A stretch of DNA of 40,237 bases, taken from assembly GCA_900315585.1 (NCBI GenBank), contig OMZP01000033.1, positions 1 through 40,237 on the forward strand, written 5' to 3'. The notes under the pieces are model-generated. The model was not told where the DNA came from, ran no database searches, and saw nothing but the letters and a program-made list of their open reading frames with translations. Positions 23,507 to 31,706 of the stretch are shown here, one piece after another (the first letter of the stretch is position 1; the number at the start of each line of letters is the position of its first letter). The position numbers were made by a program, and so were the translations under genes. Origin of the DNA: an uncultured Eubacteriales bacterium. Its GTDB lineage: Bacteria; Bacillota; Clostridia; Christensenellales; Aristaeellaceae.

Positions 23507-24673
23507 TCAATAGATCAGCAGGTTGTACAGCCCGCTCTTCCCGTCCATGTTCACCACGCAGAAGGTGTAGGCGGTGGGATAGACGCGGTCGCCGTCGGCG
23601 GTCTCCAGCACGTAGTCGAAGCTGACGCGGCAGGTGAAGCAGTTGTCCGCCAGGCGGTAGAACTCCGTGGCCGCGCCGTTGCGCACCTCCACGCCTGTGT
23701 GGGGCGTGGCGTACTTGTTGGACAGGTTGTCGAAGATCTCCCGGGCGGGGCTGCCCTTCAGACACAGCCGGGTGATGGACCGCTTGGAGCCGTCCTTCGA
23801 CATGAACTTGGCGATTTGCGTGCCCAGCTTCAGCGCCGCCTCGGAGTACTTCACGGCCAGCTCCGAATCCTGGGGAATGGCGCAGCTCCAGGTGTTCTCG
23901 CTCTCGGCGGAGGCGATCAGGGTGGCGGGCACGCCGGCGGCGTCGGTCACCTCGATAGTGGGGTCCTCGCCGCTCACCGTGAACACGTATTCCGTCATCA
24001 TCGGGTTCTCCACGCCCTCCGGCAGGAACCCGTCCTCGAACATGTACTTCGGGGAGACCTTGCAGTTGCCCTCGCTGAGGCGCACGCCCTCCACGGTCAC
24101 GGCGTAGCCGGTGGGCACGGTGACGCGGCAGCCGTAGCCCCCGTCCGCGGCGACGGGCAGCTGGGGCACCGGCGTCGGGGTGGGCTCCGGCGTGGGGGTC
24201 GGGTCCGGCTCCACGCGGGTCACCAGCGTGGTGACGCTGCCCAGCTTCCACAGGCGCGCGCCCTGGCGGGTGGTCTCGCCGCTGGGGATCAGGGTGAAGG
24301 TGGCGAACTTGTCGCCGTCCAGGGTCACGGTGTACTTGCGCTCGTCCTGATTGCCGGAGAAGGCCTCCACCCACTCCACCCGCTTTCCGCTGGCGATCTC
24401 GCTGAGGCTCTGGGTATAGAAGGCCTTGTCGCCGCCCGCGATCTGCTCGGCGGAGGTGTCCACCTCGTAGAGGGCGTTGAAGTCCCGCGCCTCGAACAGG
24501 CGCGCCACCTCCTCGGCCACGTACACCGGCTGGGCGCTCTCATAGTCCTTCAGCACGCCCCGCAGCCAGACGGTGCCCAGGAATATGCCCACGAGGATCA
24601 CGGCCACCACGGCGAAATACACCTGGTAGAAGCGGCTCTTCCATATGCTCTTTTTCTTGCTGCTCTTTGTCAT
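23507..24673 (-). CDS. Membrane-anchored partner protein B of the duplicated cassette
   Basis: A 388-residue protein of no family I recognise, paralogous to the product of 25845-26960. Seen: basic N-terminus, one membrane helix (about 15-37), a conserved extracellular N-domain ('DYESAQPVYVAEEVARLFEARDFNALYEVDTSAE', 'KYTVTLDGDKFATFTL', 'LWKLGSVTT'), a spacer DPTPTPEPTPTPVP, and a conserved C-domain with 'NCFTCRVSFDYVL' and 'YPTAYTFCVVN'. Three cysteines are shared by both paralogues. The N-domain helix pattern resembles NTF2-like folds (inference only). The ATG at 24673 follows GGAGG, 10 nt after the stop of glycosidase B, suggesting one transcript and a joint role. Confidence 0.8.
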   Translation of the reverse strand: MTKSSKKKSIWKSRFYQVYFAVVAVILVGIFLGTVWLRGVLKDYESAQPVYVAEEVARLFEARDFNALYEVDTSAEQIAGGDKAFYTQSLSEIASGKRVEWVEAFSGNQDERKYTVTLDGDKFATFTLIPSGETTRQGARLWKLGSVTTLVTRVEPDPTPTPEPTPTPVPQLPVAADGGYGCRVTVPTGYAVTVEGVRLSEGNCKVSPKYMFEDGFLPEGVENPMMTEYVFTVSGEDPTIEVTDAAGVPATLIASAESENTWSCAIPQDSELAVKYSEAALKLGTQIAKFMSKDGSKRSITRLCLKGSPAREIFDNLSNKYATPHTGVEVRNGAATEFYRLADNCFTCRVSFDYVLETADGDRVYPTAYTFCVVNMDGKSGLYNLLIY

Positions 24674-24683
24674 AGCCCCTCCG

Positions 24684-25808
24684 TCAGCGCACGATGAAGG
24701 CCGTGGGCATCTTGCGCGAGCCCGTGAGGGTCACGCCGGTATTCAGGTATTCTCCCTGGTAGTACATCAGCGACGAGGAGCCGCCGTCCATGTTGATGGC
24801 GTTGATGGCCTTGTACTCCAGCATGATGGAGATCAGGTCGGAGAAGGTGGCGCCCAGGCTGGAGGCCTGCCGCCCGTCGATGACCAACATCAGCACCGCG
24901 CCGTCCGCCCGCTGGCCGATGGCCGTGCGGGGGTTCAGGCCGCTGCTCTGGCCCTTGACGCTCACGGGCTCGCCGTTCACGATCAGCGCCGGGCCGAAGG
25001 TGATGGCGTCGCGGATGCCCTTCTCTTTGGCCTCGCCCTTGGACATGTCCTTGGCCAGCACCAGGATGTTGTCCTGGTTGAAGCCCACGGTGATGTTGTA
25101 GGTGTTGCTGGGGCTGTCGTACATGACCTCCCCCTCGGAGATCACCAGCCCCACGGGCCGCCCGCCGTTGCCGACGCCGCCCACATCCTCGAAGCCGCCG
25201 CCATTGATGGCCGCCACGGCGTCATATCGCTGGGCGATCTCCTTCAGCTGCAATCCCGGCGCGCTGGAGAACTTGTCGCTGCAGGTGCCCACGGTGACGC
25301 GGGCGGGGTCCTTCACGATCATCATGTAGCCGGAATAGGTGCCGCTGCGGAGGGAGTAGACCTGGATGCCGTCCTCGTCGAACACCAGGTTCTCCGGCAC
25401 CGGCGTGGTCTGGGGCATCACCACCTCCACGGGCACCGGCGTGGCCTTGGCCTCCGGGTCCGGGGTGGGCGTGGGCTTGGCGATTTCGATCAGGGACACG
25501 TCCGTCTCCTCGTTGTCGTCGGACACGGAGTTGCGCGCCACGATCTCATCCACCTTCTCCTGGCTGTAGAAGATGCGCGGCACGAATTTCAACGCGCTGG
25601 TCTCCAGCATGGACACGGTCAGCAGGTCGCCCACGGTCTGGGACGGCCCGTTGAAGGCGGCCTGGCCGGCGCTCAGCGCGGCGATCAGCACCAGCACGAT
25701 CAGCGTCAGGACGCACAGCCCGCTGCGCCAGGCGATCCGCTTGATCTTCCTGCGGCGGCGGCGCTGGGCCTTCGTCAGCTTCTTGGTCGGATTCTTCTTG
25801 GGTTCCAT
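24684..25808 (-). CDS. Phosphodiester glycosidase (NAGPA-family), cassette copy B
   Basis: A 374-residue protein of the phosphodiester glycosidase (NAGPA, PF09992) family, whose members remove GlcNAc or related sugars from phosphodiester-linked glycans. Seen: a very basic N-terminus, one membrane helix (about 30-52), a Pro/Thr spacer (KPTPTPDPEAKATPVPVEV) and the catalytic domain with 'AINGGGFEDVGG', 'FGPALIVNGEPV', 'LNPRTAIGQRADGAVLMLVIDGRQ' and 'INMDGGSSSLMYY'. The ATG at 25808 follows GGAGGG by 7 nt. It is followed at 10 nt by partner B. Known relatives act on wall teichoic-acid-like or capsular polymers; the substrate here is unknown. Confidence 0.88.
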   Translation of the reverse strand: MEPKKNPTKKLTKAQRRRRRKIKRIAWRSGLCVLTLIVLVLIAALSAGQAAFNGPSQTVGDLLTVSMLETSALKFVPRIFYSQEKVDEIVARNSVSDDNEETDVSLIEIAKPTPTPDPEAKATPVPVEVVMPQTTPVPENLVFDEDGIQVYSLRSGTYSGYMMIVKDPARVTVGTCSDKFSSAPGLQLKEIAQRYDAVAAINGGGFEDVGGVGNGGRPVGLVISEGEVMYDSPSNTYNITVGFNQDNILVLAKDMSKGEAKEKGIRDAITFGPALIVNGEPVSVKGQSSGLNPRTAIGQRADGAVLMLVIDGRQASSLGATFSDLISIMLEYKAINAINMDGGSSSLMYYQGEYLNTGVTLTGSRKMPTAFIVR

Positions 25809-25844
25809 AGCATGCCCTCCGGCATTGATGTAAACCACCGATAA

Positions 25845-26960
25845 TCAGTGGAAAATGATGTTGTACAGCGCCCCGGTGCCCTTGCGCTTGATGACGCAGA
25901 GGGTGTAGCTGGTTGGGTAGGTGTAGTCGTTCTCCCGCCGCGAGGTCAGCACGAAGTCAAAGGACACGTGGCAGGTGAAGCAGGTGTCGGACAGAATCCG
26001 GAACTCGGACACCTGGGGGTTCAGCACGCTGGTGGACTTGTGGCTGGGGGCCCAGCTGTTGCTGAACTTCTTCAGGATGGCCTCCGCCGGGGAGTCCGGG
26101 GCGATGCCGATCTTGCTGCGGTCCAGGTCGTCCACGGTGTACTTGGCGATGCGCTCGCCCAGCTTCAAAACCGCGTCGCTGAACTGGGTCCTGGCGTCCT
26201 CGTCCTCCGGCACGTCCACGGAAAAGCGGGTGCCGGTGTCGTCGGTGTTCACGGTCTGGATCGCGCCGCCTGCGTCGGTGACGGTGATCTGCGGCGCGCC
26301 ATCCTCGGAGAAGAAGCCGTATTCCACCAGCTCCGGGCCGGTGACGCCCTTGGGCAGGAAGTCCGCCGGGTAGATGGAGGCGGCCGGGGTGGTGATGTCC
26401 GCCTCGGTGAGGGCCTCGCCGTTCACCGTCACGGCACAGGTCGTCGGCACGGTGATGCGATAGGGCGCGGCGGTGGGGTCCCCCGCCTCCTCGGTGCCCT
26501 GCAGGGCCACGTGGGTGGTGACGCTGCCCAGCTGCCACAGCGGATTCCCATGGTCGGTAGTCTCGCCGCTGGGCACCAGGGTGAAGGTGGCGAACTTGTC
26601 GCCATCCAGGGTCACGGTGTATTTCTTCTCGTCCGGGTTGGAGGAGAACGCCTCCCGCCAGGCCACGGCCTTCCCCGCGGTCGCGTCCCTCAGAGACTGG
26701 GCGTAGAAGGCCTGGTCGCCGCCGGAGAACTCTTCGGCGGAGGTGTCGAAGGCGTAGAGGTTGTCGTAGTCGCCCGTTTCAAACAGCTCGGCCACCACCT
26801 CGGCGGCGTGGACGGGCTGGGCGGTCTCGTAGTCCCGCACCACGCCGTTCAGCCACAGCATGCCGATGGCCACGGCGATGAGGGCGACGGTGAGCACGAT
26901 GAAGTAGGTCCGGTAGAACTTGCTCTCCATCAGGCTCATGTACTGCTTTTTCTTCTTCAC
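25845..26960 (-). CDS. Membrane-anchored partner protein A of the duplicated cassette
   Basis: A 371-residue paralogue of the 23507-24673 protein. GTG at 26960 is preferred, 8 nt after GGAGG; an earlier in-frame GTG (26969) overlaps that site. Seen: N-terminal KKKKQY, one membrane helix, 'DYETAQPVHAAEVVAELFETGDYDNLYAFDTSAEEFSGGDQAFYAQSLRDA', 'KYTVTLDGDKFATFTLVPSGETT', then 'CFTCHVSFDFVL' and 'YPTSYTLCVI'. Unlike copy B it has almost no Pro/Thr spacer between its two domains. Thirteen nt separate it from glycosidase A. The function is unknown; a chaperone, adaptor or substrate-binding partner of the glycosidase is inference. Confidence 0.8.
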   Translation of the reverse strand: MKKKKQYMSLMESKFYRTYFIVLTVALIAVAIGMLWLNGVVRDYETAQPVHAAEVVAELFETGDYDNLYAFDTSAEEFSGGDQAFYAQSLRDATAGKAVAWREAFSSNPDEKKYTVTLDGDKFATFTLVPSGETTDHGNPLWQLGSVTTHVALQGTEEAGDPTAAPYRITVPTTCAVTVNGEALTEADITTPAASIYPADFLPKGVTGPELVEYGFFSEDGAPQITVTDAGGAIQTVNTDDTGTRFSVDVPEDEDARTQFSDAVLKLGERIAKYTVDDLDRSKIGIAPDSPAEAILKKFSNSWAPSHKSTSVLNPQVSEFRILSDTCFTCHVSFDFVLTSRRENDYTYPTSYTLCVIKRKGTGALYNIIFH

Positions 26961-26973
26961 GGCAGCCACCTCC

Positions 26974-28143
26974 TCAGCGCACGATAAACCCGGTGGGAAT
27001 ATCGCGGTCGCCGGTGAGTATGACGCCCTTGTTCAGGTACTCGCCCTTGTAGCACATCAGCGACGAGGAGCCGCCGTCCAGGTTCACGGCGTTCACCGCG
27101 CCGTATTCCAGCAGGACCATGATCATGTCGGCGTAGGTGGCACCCAGGCTGGAGGCCTGGCGTCCGTCGATGACCAGCATCAGCACCGCGCCGTCCGCCC
27201 GCTGGCCGATGGCCGTGCGGGGGTTCAGGCCGCTGGAGGAGCCCTTCACCTCGGAGGCCTCGCCGTTCACCACCAGCGCCGGTCCGAAGGCCAGCGCGTC
27301 CCGCAGGCCCTTCTCCAGCGCCTGCTCGGAGGTCAGCTTGCCCACGATCAGCACATTGTCCTGGTTGAAGCCCACCACCACCGCGTGGTCGGCGTTGACG
27401 CGGGCCTTGTTCAGCACCTTGCCGTCGGCGATCACCAGCCCCAGGGGCTTGCCGCCGTTGCCCACGCCGCCGTCGTCGGAGAAGCCGCCGCCGTTGATGG
27501 CGGCCACCGCGCCGTATCGCTCGGCGATCTCCTTCAGCCGCATGCCGGGCTGGGAGTTGAAGTTCTCACGGCACACGCCCACGGCCACCCGGGAGGGATC
27601 GTGGACGATCATCATCCAGCCGTTGAAGGTGGCCCCGTGGACCTGGTAGACGTCGATGCCGTCCTCGGAGATGGCCAGGTTCGCCGGGTCCGGCTGGGGC
27701 ACGGCCTCCGCGGGGGCCGCCGCCTGCTCGTCCGCGGAATCGGGGGAGGCGATGACGATCATGGAGGTATCGGTGTCCTCGTCGGCCTCGGTCACCTCGT
27801 TGCGGGCGATGATGTCGTCCACCTCGGCCTGGCTGTAGTAGATGCGGGGTATAAATTTCAACGCGCTGGTCTCCAGCATCGTGACGGTCAGCAGGTCGCC
27901 CAGGCTCTTGGACGGGCCCTTGAAGGCCACCAGCCCCGCGCCCAGCGCGCCCACCAGCGCCACGGCGATCAGCGTCAACACGGACAGGCCCACCCGCCAG
28001 GCGATGCGCTTCGGGGTGAGCTTCGCGGTGGACACGGCAAAGCGGCGGCCCCTGGTCGCCTTCTTTTTGCCGCCGGTCGGCCGCTTCGCCCCGGTTTGCC
28101 GGGACGCGGCCGGAACCCTCGTCCGATTCGTTGAATCCTGCAT
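26974..28143 (-). CDS. Phosphodiester glycosidase (NAGPA-family), cassette copy A
   Basis: A 389-residue paralogue of the copy B glycosidase, first gene of the four-gene operon. Seen: basic N-terminus (KRPTGGKKKATRGRR), one membrane helix, a short acidic/Ala spacer instead of the TPTP spacer, and the catalytic domain with 'AINGGGFSDDGG', 'LNPRTAIGQRADGAVLMLVIDGRQASSLGAT' (identical to copy B) and 'VNLDGGSSSLMCY'. The start is uncertain: ATG 28143 is preferred, after a weak GGAAAG; ATG 28161 is in frame but has no site. I see no clean promoter in the AT-rich gap to 28260. Confidence 0.86.
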   Translation of the reverse strand: MQDSTNRTRVPAASRQTGAKRPTGGKKKATRGRRFAVSTAKLTPKRIAWRVGLSVLTLIAVALVGALGAGLVAFKGPSKSLGDLLTVTMLETSALKFIPRIYYSQAEVDDIIARNEVTEADEDTDTSMIVIASPDSADEQAAAPAEAVPQPDPANLAISEDGIDVYQVHGATFNGWMMIVHDPSRVAVGVCRENFNSQPGMRLKEIAERYGAVAAINGGGFSDDGGVGNGGKPLGLVIADGKVLNKARVNADHAVVVGFNQDNVLIVGKLTSEQALEKGLRDALAFGPALVVNGEASEVKGSSSGLNPRTAIGQRADGAVLMLVIDGRQASSLGATYADMIMVLLEYGAVNAVNLDGGSSSLMCYKGEYLNKGVILTGDRDIPTGFIVR

Positions 28144-28268
28144 CGTCACACCGCTTTCCATCCTGCTGGTCGAATTACATACGCATACACTATATTCTAA
28201 CATTGAATAGGAATGTTTGCGTTGCAATCCTGTTAACGTTAGCGGGCTTTAAGTTGAAACATGGAAAA

Positions 28269-28415
28269 GGGGCTGTCTCAAAACAGTTCAAAGCATCGTT
28301 CCACCGTCCCAGGGGCGGCATTTATGCCGCCGGAAGCGGACCTTCCGCCCGCGGACGCCATGCATGGCGTCCCTGCGGCCCGGAACCAGCAGAACTCTTG
28401 TTTTGAGACAGCCCC
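28269..28415. mobile_element. MITE-like element with GGGGCTGTCTCAAAAC ends
   Basis: 147 nt with terminal inverted repeats GGGGCTGTCTCAAAAC and GTTTTGAGACAGCCCC (16 bp; loop arms extend imperfectly), and an internal GACGCCAT...ATGGCGTCC module. Non-coding. It lies 13 nt past the spoIVA stop and may serve as its terminator. Confidence 0.85.
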
Positions 28416-28428
28416 AATAGATTTCCCG

Positions 28429-29907
28429 CTACAGCATGATGCACAGCATCCCGCCGCTGCCCTCGTTGATGATCTTTTCCAGCGCCTCCTTCAGCTTGCC
28501 CTGGGCATCCTCCGGCAGGTTTTTCAGCTTGCCGTTCATGCCCTCCCGCACCAAATCGCCCAGGGTCTTGCCGAAGATCTCCGTCTCCCACAGGGCCTCG
28601 TCCCCCGCCTCCATCTGCTCCGCCAGGGACGCCGCCAGCGCCTCGGACTGGCTCTGGGAGCCGGCGAAGGGGTTCACCTGGGTCTCGATGTCCGCCCGAA
28701 CGATCTGCAGCGACGGGGCCCTCGCCTTCAGCCGCACGCTGGTGTTCGGGCCCTGCTTCACCAGCTCCGGCGGCTGGAGGGTCAGCTCGTCCATCGTGGG
28801 CGGCACCATGCCGTAGCCGTTGCTCCGGGCCGCGGCCACCGCCTGGGCCACCTTGTCGTACTCCCGCTTGGCCGCCACCAGCTGGCGCATCAGGTCGAAC
28901 AGGTGGGCCTCGCCGTCGATGGTTTCGCCGCAGGCCTCCCCCAGCACCTGGTAGAACAGCCCGTCCTTCAAATTCAGCCGGTATTCCAGCGTGCCGTCGT
29001 TCAGGCTGATGCGCACCGGCAGCGCGTCCTCCACGTACTCGTTTTCATCCAGCGCCCGCTTCAGGACCTCGTGATCCCGCACGCAGCGCATCCGCTCCGC
29101 CGCGGCCTTCACGCTGTCCAGCACCGACTTGCCCAGCCAGTGGTCCCCGGGCAGCGCCGTCAGCCAGGCCGGAGCCGTGAGCCGCGCCTCCCGGATGGGG
29201 AATTCCATCAGCAGGCTCGCCAGCAGCCCGTTCAGGTCGTCCAGGCCCATGGTCTGGGCGTTCACGGCCCGCACCGGCACGTCGTACCGCTCCGCCAGCT
29301 CGTCCCGCAGCTTCCGCGCCTCCGGCGAGGCCGGGTTCTTCGTGTTCAGCACCACCACGAAGGGCTTGCCCAGGGCCCGCAGCTCCTCCACCACCCGGGC
29401 CTCCGCGGCCTCGTAGGCGCTGCGGGGCATGTCCACCACGGTGCCGTCGGTGGTCACCACCGCGCCGATGGTGGCGTGCTCCTGGATCACCCGGCGGGTG
29501 CCCAGCTCCGCGGCCTCCTCGAAGGGGATGTCGTGGTCGAACCAGGGCGTGCGCACCATCCGCGCCGCCTCCCCCTCGCTCAGCCCCAGCACGCCGGGGA
29601 TCAGGTAGCCCACGCAGTCCACCAGCCGCACCCGGGCGGTGGCCCCGTCCCGGAGCACCACCTCCGCCGCCTCGTCCGGCACGAACCGGGGCTGGGTGGT
29701 CATGATCGTGCGACCCGCCCCGCTCTGGGGCAGCTCGTCCACAGCCCGCTCCCGCGCCGCGGCGTCCTGCAAATTCGGCAGCACAAGCAGTTCCATGAAC
29801 CGCTTGATGAAGGTCGACTTGCCGGTGCGCACCGGCCCGACCACGCCCAGGTATATGTCGCCGTCGCACCGGCCCGCAATATCCCGGTACAATGTATTCT
29901 GATCCAT
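28429..29907 (-). CDS. spoIVA: Stage IV sporulation protein A (SpoIVA)
   Basis: A 492-residue, full-length SpoIVA, the ATPase that polymerises on the forespore surface to found the spore coat basement layer. Seen: Walker A GPVRTGKS (24-31), 'TIMTTQPRFVPDEA', 'VRLVDCVGYLIPGVLG', 'TTDGTVVDMPRSAYEAAE', 'VVLNTKNP' and the C-terminal 'EGSGGMLCIML' that anchors the protein in the family. The ATG at 29907 follows GGGAGG by 8 nt. It is a strong sign of a sporulating lineage. No other sporulation gene is in the window. Confidence 0.97.
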   Translation of the reverse strand: MDQNTLYRDIAGRCDGDIYLGVVGPVRTGKSTFIKRFMELLVLPNLQDAAARERAVDELPQSGAGRTIMTTQPRFVPDEAAEVVLRDGATARVRLVDCVGYLIPGVLGLSEGEAARMVRTPWFDHDIPFEEAAELGTRRVIQEHATIGAVVTTDGTVVDMPRSAYEAAEARVVEELRALGKPFVVVLNTKNPASPEARKLRDELAERYDVPVRAVNAQTMGLDDLNGLLASLLMEFPIREARLTAPAWLTALPGDHWLGKSVLDSVKAAAERMRCVRDHEVLKRALDENEYVEDALPVRISLNDGTLEYRLNLKDGLFYQVLGEACGETIDGEAHLFDLMRQLVAAKREYDKVAQAVAAARSNGYGMVPPTMDELTLQPPELVKQGPNTSVRLKARAPSLQIVRADIETQVNPFAGSQSQSEALAASLAEQMEAGDEALWETEIFGKTLGDLVREGMNGKLKNLPEDAQGKLKEALEKIINEGSGGMLCIML

Positions 29908-29989
29908 GGAACACGCCTCCCGCTTGCATTTTCACCTCCAGCTTATGAGGGGGCGGAAGGGGTTATGCGACTTGCGTTTTCCACCCTTC

Positions 29990-30041
29990 AAGCCTTCCCC
30001 TTTGGGGAAGGTGGCATTTGCGAAGCAAATGACGGATGAGG
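29990..30041. repeat. CCTTCCCC-TTTGGGGAAGG palindromic repeat
   Basis: 'GCCTTCCCCTTTGGGGAAGG', a TTTGCGAAGCAAA mini-hairpin and GACGGATGAGG, in the divergent gap between spoIVA and the sortase gene. Confidence 0.8.
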
Positions 30042-30096
30042 TCGTCTTCTCACTCATATGCGGAACGGTTGTGACCCCGCCGCTCATCGTTCGCCC

Positions 30097-30125
30097 TTGC
30101 GTTTTCCGGTCCCAGGCATTATAAT
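30097..30125 (+). promoter_or_regulatory. Sigma-A promoter of the sortase gene
   Basis: TTGCGT (30097-30102), 17-nt spacer, TATAAT (30120-30125). The predicted start near 30132 excludes the in-frame ATG at 30124 and supports the GTG at 30154. Confidence 0.8.
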
Positions 30126-30153
30126 GGGGCTATCAATCCCATCGGAGGCACCC

Positions 30154-31437
30154 GTGAAACAGGCGAAGCGGCAAAAGGCAAATCGAAGGCACGGCAGGGC
30201 CCGTCGGCAGAAGCGCGCGGCCCTGACGGCGTTTATCGTGGTCCTGGCGCTGATCATGCTGGCGCTGGCGGGCTACGTGGGCTGGTGGTACATCCACCGG
30301 GGCCGCGTCCAGGCGGACAGCCAGCGATATGCCGAGCTTTACGGCGGTCGGGACCACGTGCTGGTGATCGACGTGACCGCCATCCCCACGGCGGAGCCCA
30401 CGCTGGAAACCACGCCCGCGCCCACGTCGAAGCCGACGGCAGAACCAGCCTCGGTGCCCACGGCAGCGCCGGCGGCGGAGCCCACAGAGCCGCCCACGCC
30501 TGCGCCGACGGCGGAGCCTACACCCACGCCCACGTCGGTGCCGACGACAGAACCCACACCTGAACCCACGCCCGAACCCACGGAAGAGTCCACGGCCGAG
30601 CCGTTCTTTGACGCGACCGTGGCACACGCAGACCTGCTGGCAATAGCATCGACGCCCGCGCCCACGGCGGAACCGACGCCGGAGCCCACTGTGGAGCCCA
30701 CGCTCTCCCCCACGTCTACCCCGCTGAACGCGGACATGCCCGTGGTGGAGGACGCGCCCATCCCCACGCCCGACGCCCACACCCAGGTGTTCGCCCTGCC
30801 CACGCCGCCGCCGGTGCAGCCGGGCTTTGCAAAGCTGCTGTCCCTGAACCCGGAGACGGTGGGCTTCCTGGAGATCGACGGGATGCTGTCGCTGCCGGTG
30901 GTGCAGCGGGAGAACGACAACGAATTCTACCTCTCCCACGGCTTCGAGGGCGGGGAATCCCGGGAGGGCGCGCTGTTCCTGGACGGTCTGAACCGGCTGG
31001 TGCCGGAGGACGACTGCCTGCTCATCTACGGCCACAACATGAAGAACAACACCATGTTCGGCCAACTGGACCGCTACGAGGACCTGGCTTACCTGCGCCA
31101 GCACTCCGTCCTCCACTTCGACACCCTCTACGAAAACCGGGCCTACGTGGCCTTCGCCGCCTTCACCGCCAGCATGGATTCCGGCAGCAGCCGCTACTTC
31201 GACGTGCGCCAGTTCATATTCGACGACGTGGAGTTCGACAAGTTCGTGTTGAAGCTTGAGAGCCGGTCCCGGTTCAGGATCCCCGTGGACGTGCAGTACG
31301 GCGACCACCTGCTGCTGCTCGTCACCTGCGACTACACCAACAAAGAGGGCCGGTTCATACTCGCTCTGCGCCAGCTCCGGGAGGACGAGACCGAGGCCGG
31401 GGTGTGGGCCCAGGCCATGCAGGCGACGGAGAAATAG
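30154..31437 (+). CDS. srtB: Class B-like sortase on a long Thr/Pro stalk
   Basis: A 427-residue sortase. The GTG at 30154 follows GGAGG (spacing 5-6 nt). Seen: basic N-terminus, one membrane helix (about 22-44), then about 150 residues of low-complexity TPEP/TAEP repeats (about 75-225), and a C-terminal sortase domain. The catalytic set is His294 (YGHNMKNNTMFGQL), Cys392 (LLVTCDYTN) and Arg400 (GRFILALRQL); 'GHNMK' and 'TCDY' are typical of class B. Known: sortases cleave a sorting signal and link proteins to the wall. The stalk is far longer than usual. A possible substrate in the window is the small Ig-like protein with VPQAGD, but this is inference. Confidence 0.88.
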   Translation: MKQAKRQKANRRHGRARRQKRAALTAFIVVLALIMLALAGYVGWWYIHRGRVQADSQRYAELYGGRDHVLVIDVTAIPTAEPTLETTPAPTSKPTAEPASVPTAAPAAEPTEPPTPAPTAEPTPTPTSVPTTEPTPEPTPEPTEESTAEPFFDATVAHADLLAIASTPAPTAEPTPEPTVEPTLSPTSTPLNADMPVVEDAPIPTPDAHTQVFALPTPPPVQPGFAKLLSLNPETVGFLEIDGMLSLPVVQRENDNEFYLSHGFEGGESREGALFLDGLNRLVPEDDCLLIYGHNMKNNTMFGQLDRYEDLAYLRQHSVLHFDTLYENRAYVAFAAFTASMDSGSSRYFDVRQFIFDDVEFDKFVLKLESRSRFRIPVDVQYGDHLLLLVTCDYTNKEGRFILALRQLREDETEAGVWAQAMQATEK

Positions 31438-31706
31438 AGTTCAGAGTTGAGAGTTTAGCGAAGAAAGCCTGGACGGTGCACCGCCGCCCAAGCATACAAA
31501 GGGGCTGTCTCAAAATACAGATTACGGTTCAATTTTCACCGTAGGGACGCCATTTATGGCGTCCGCGGGCGGAGGGTCCGCTCCCAGCGGCATGAATGCC
31601 GCCCCTACGGGGATGATTGTAACGTCCGGATGTATTTTGAGACAGCCCCTTTGCTTTACCGCAGCAGCTATCCAATCTCAACTCTAAACTCTGAACTCTG
31701 AACTCT
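31436..31706. repeat. Outer inverted repeat enclosing a MITE-like element
   Basis: Left arm 31436-31458 (AGAGTTCAGAGTT...) and right arm 31684-31706 pair over 23 nt with one mismatch. They enclose the 149-nt element at 31501-31649. The left arm overlaps the sortase stop codon and the right arm abuts the DUF554 stop codon. Confidence 0.75.
31501..31649. mobile_element. MITE-like element, best copy of the GGGGCTGTCTCAAAA family
   Basis: 149 nt with perfect terminal inverted repeats that extend beyond the shared GGGGCTGTCTCAAAA to 23 bp (31497-31519 and 31631-31653). Internal modules: GTAGGGACGCCAT...ATGGCGTCC and GAATGCCGCCCCTACGG. Non-coding. Confidence 0.88.

Noticed and set aside
28144..28260. 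Promoter candidates for the duplicated-cassette operon (TTGCAA with TAGAAT or TATAGT).
   Set aside because: Spacers are 22 nt or far off the usual 16-18 nt, so none is convincing.
29908..29989. A sporulation-type (sigma-E) promoter before spoIVA.
   Set aside because: I could not find hexamers at the right spacing with confidence.
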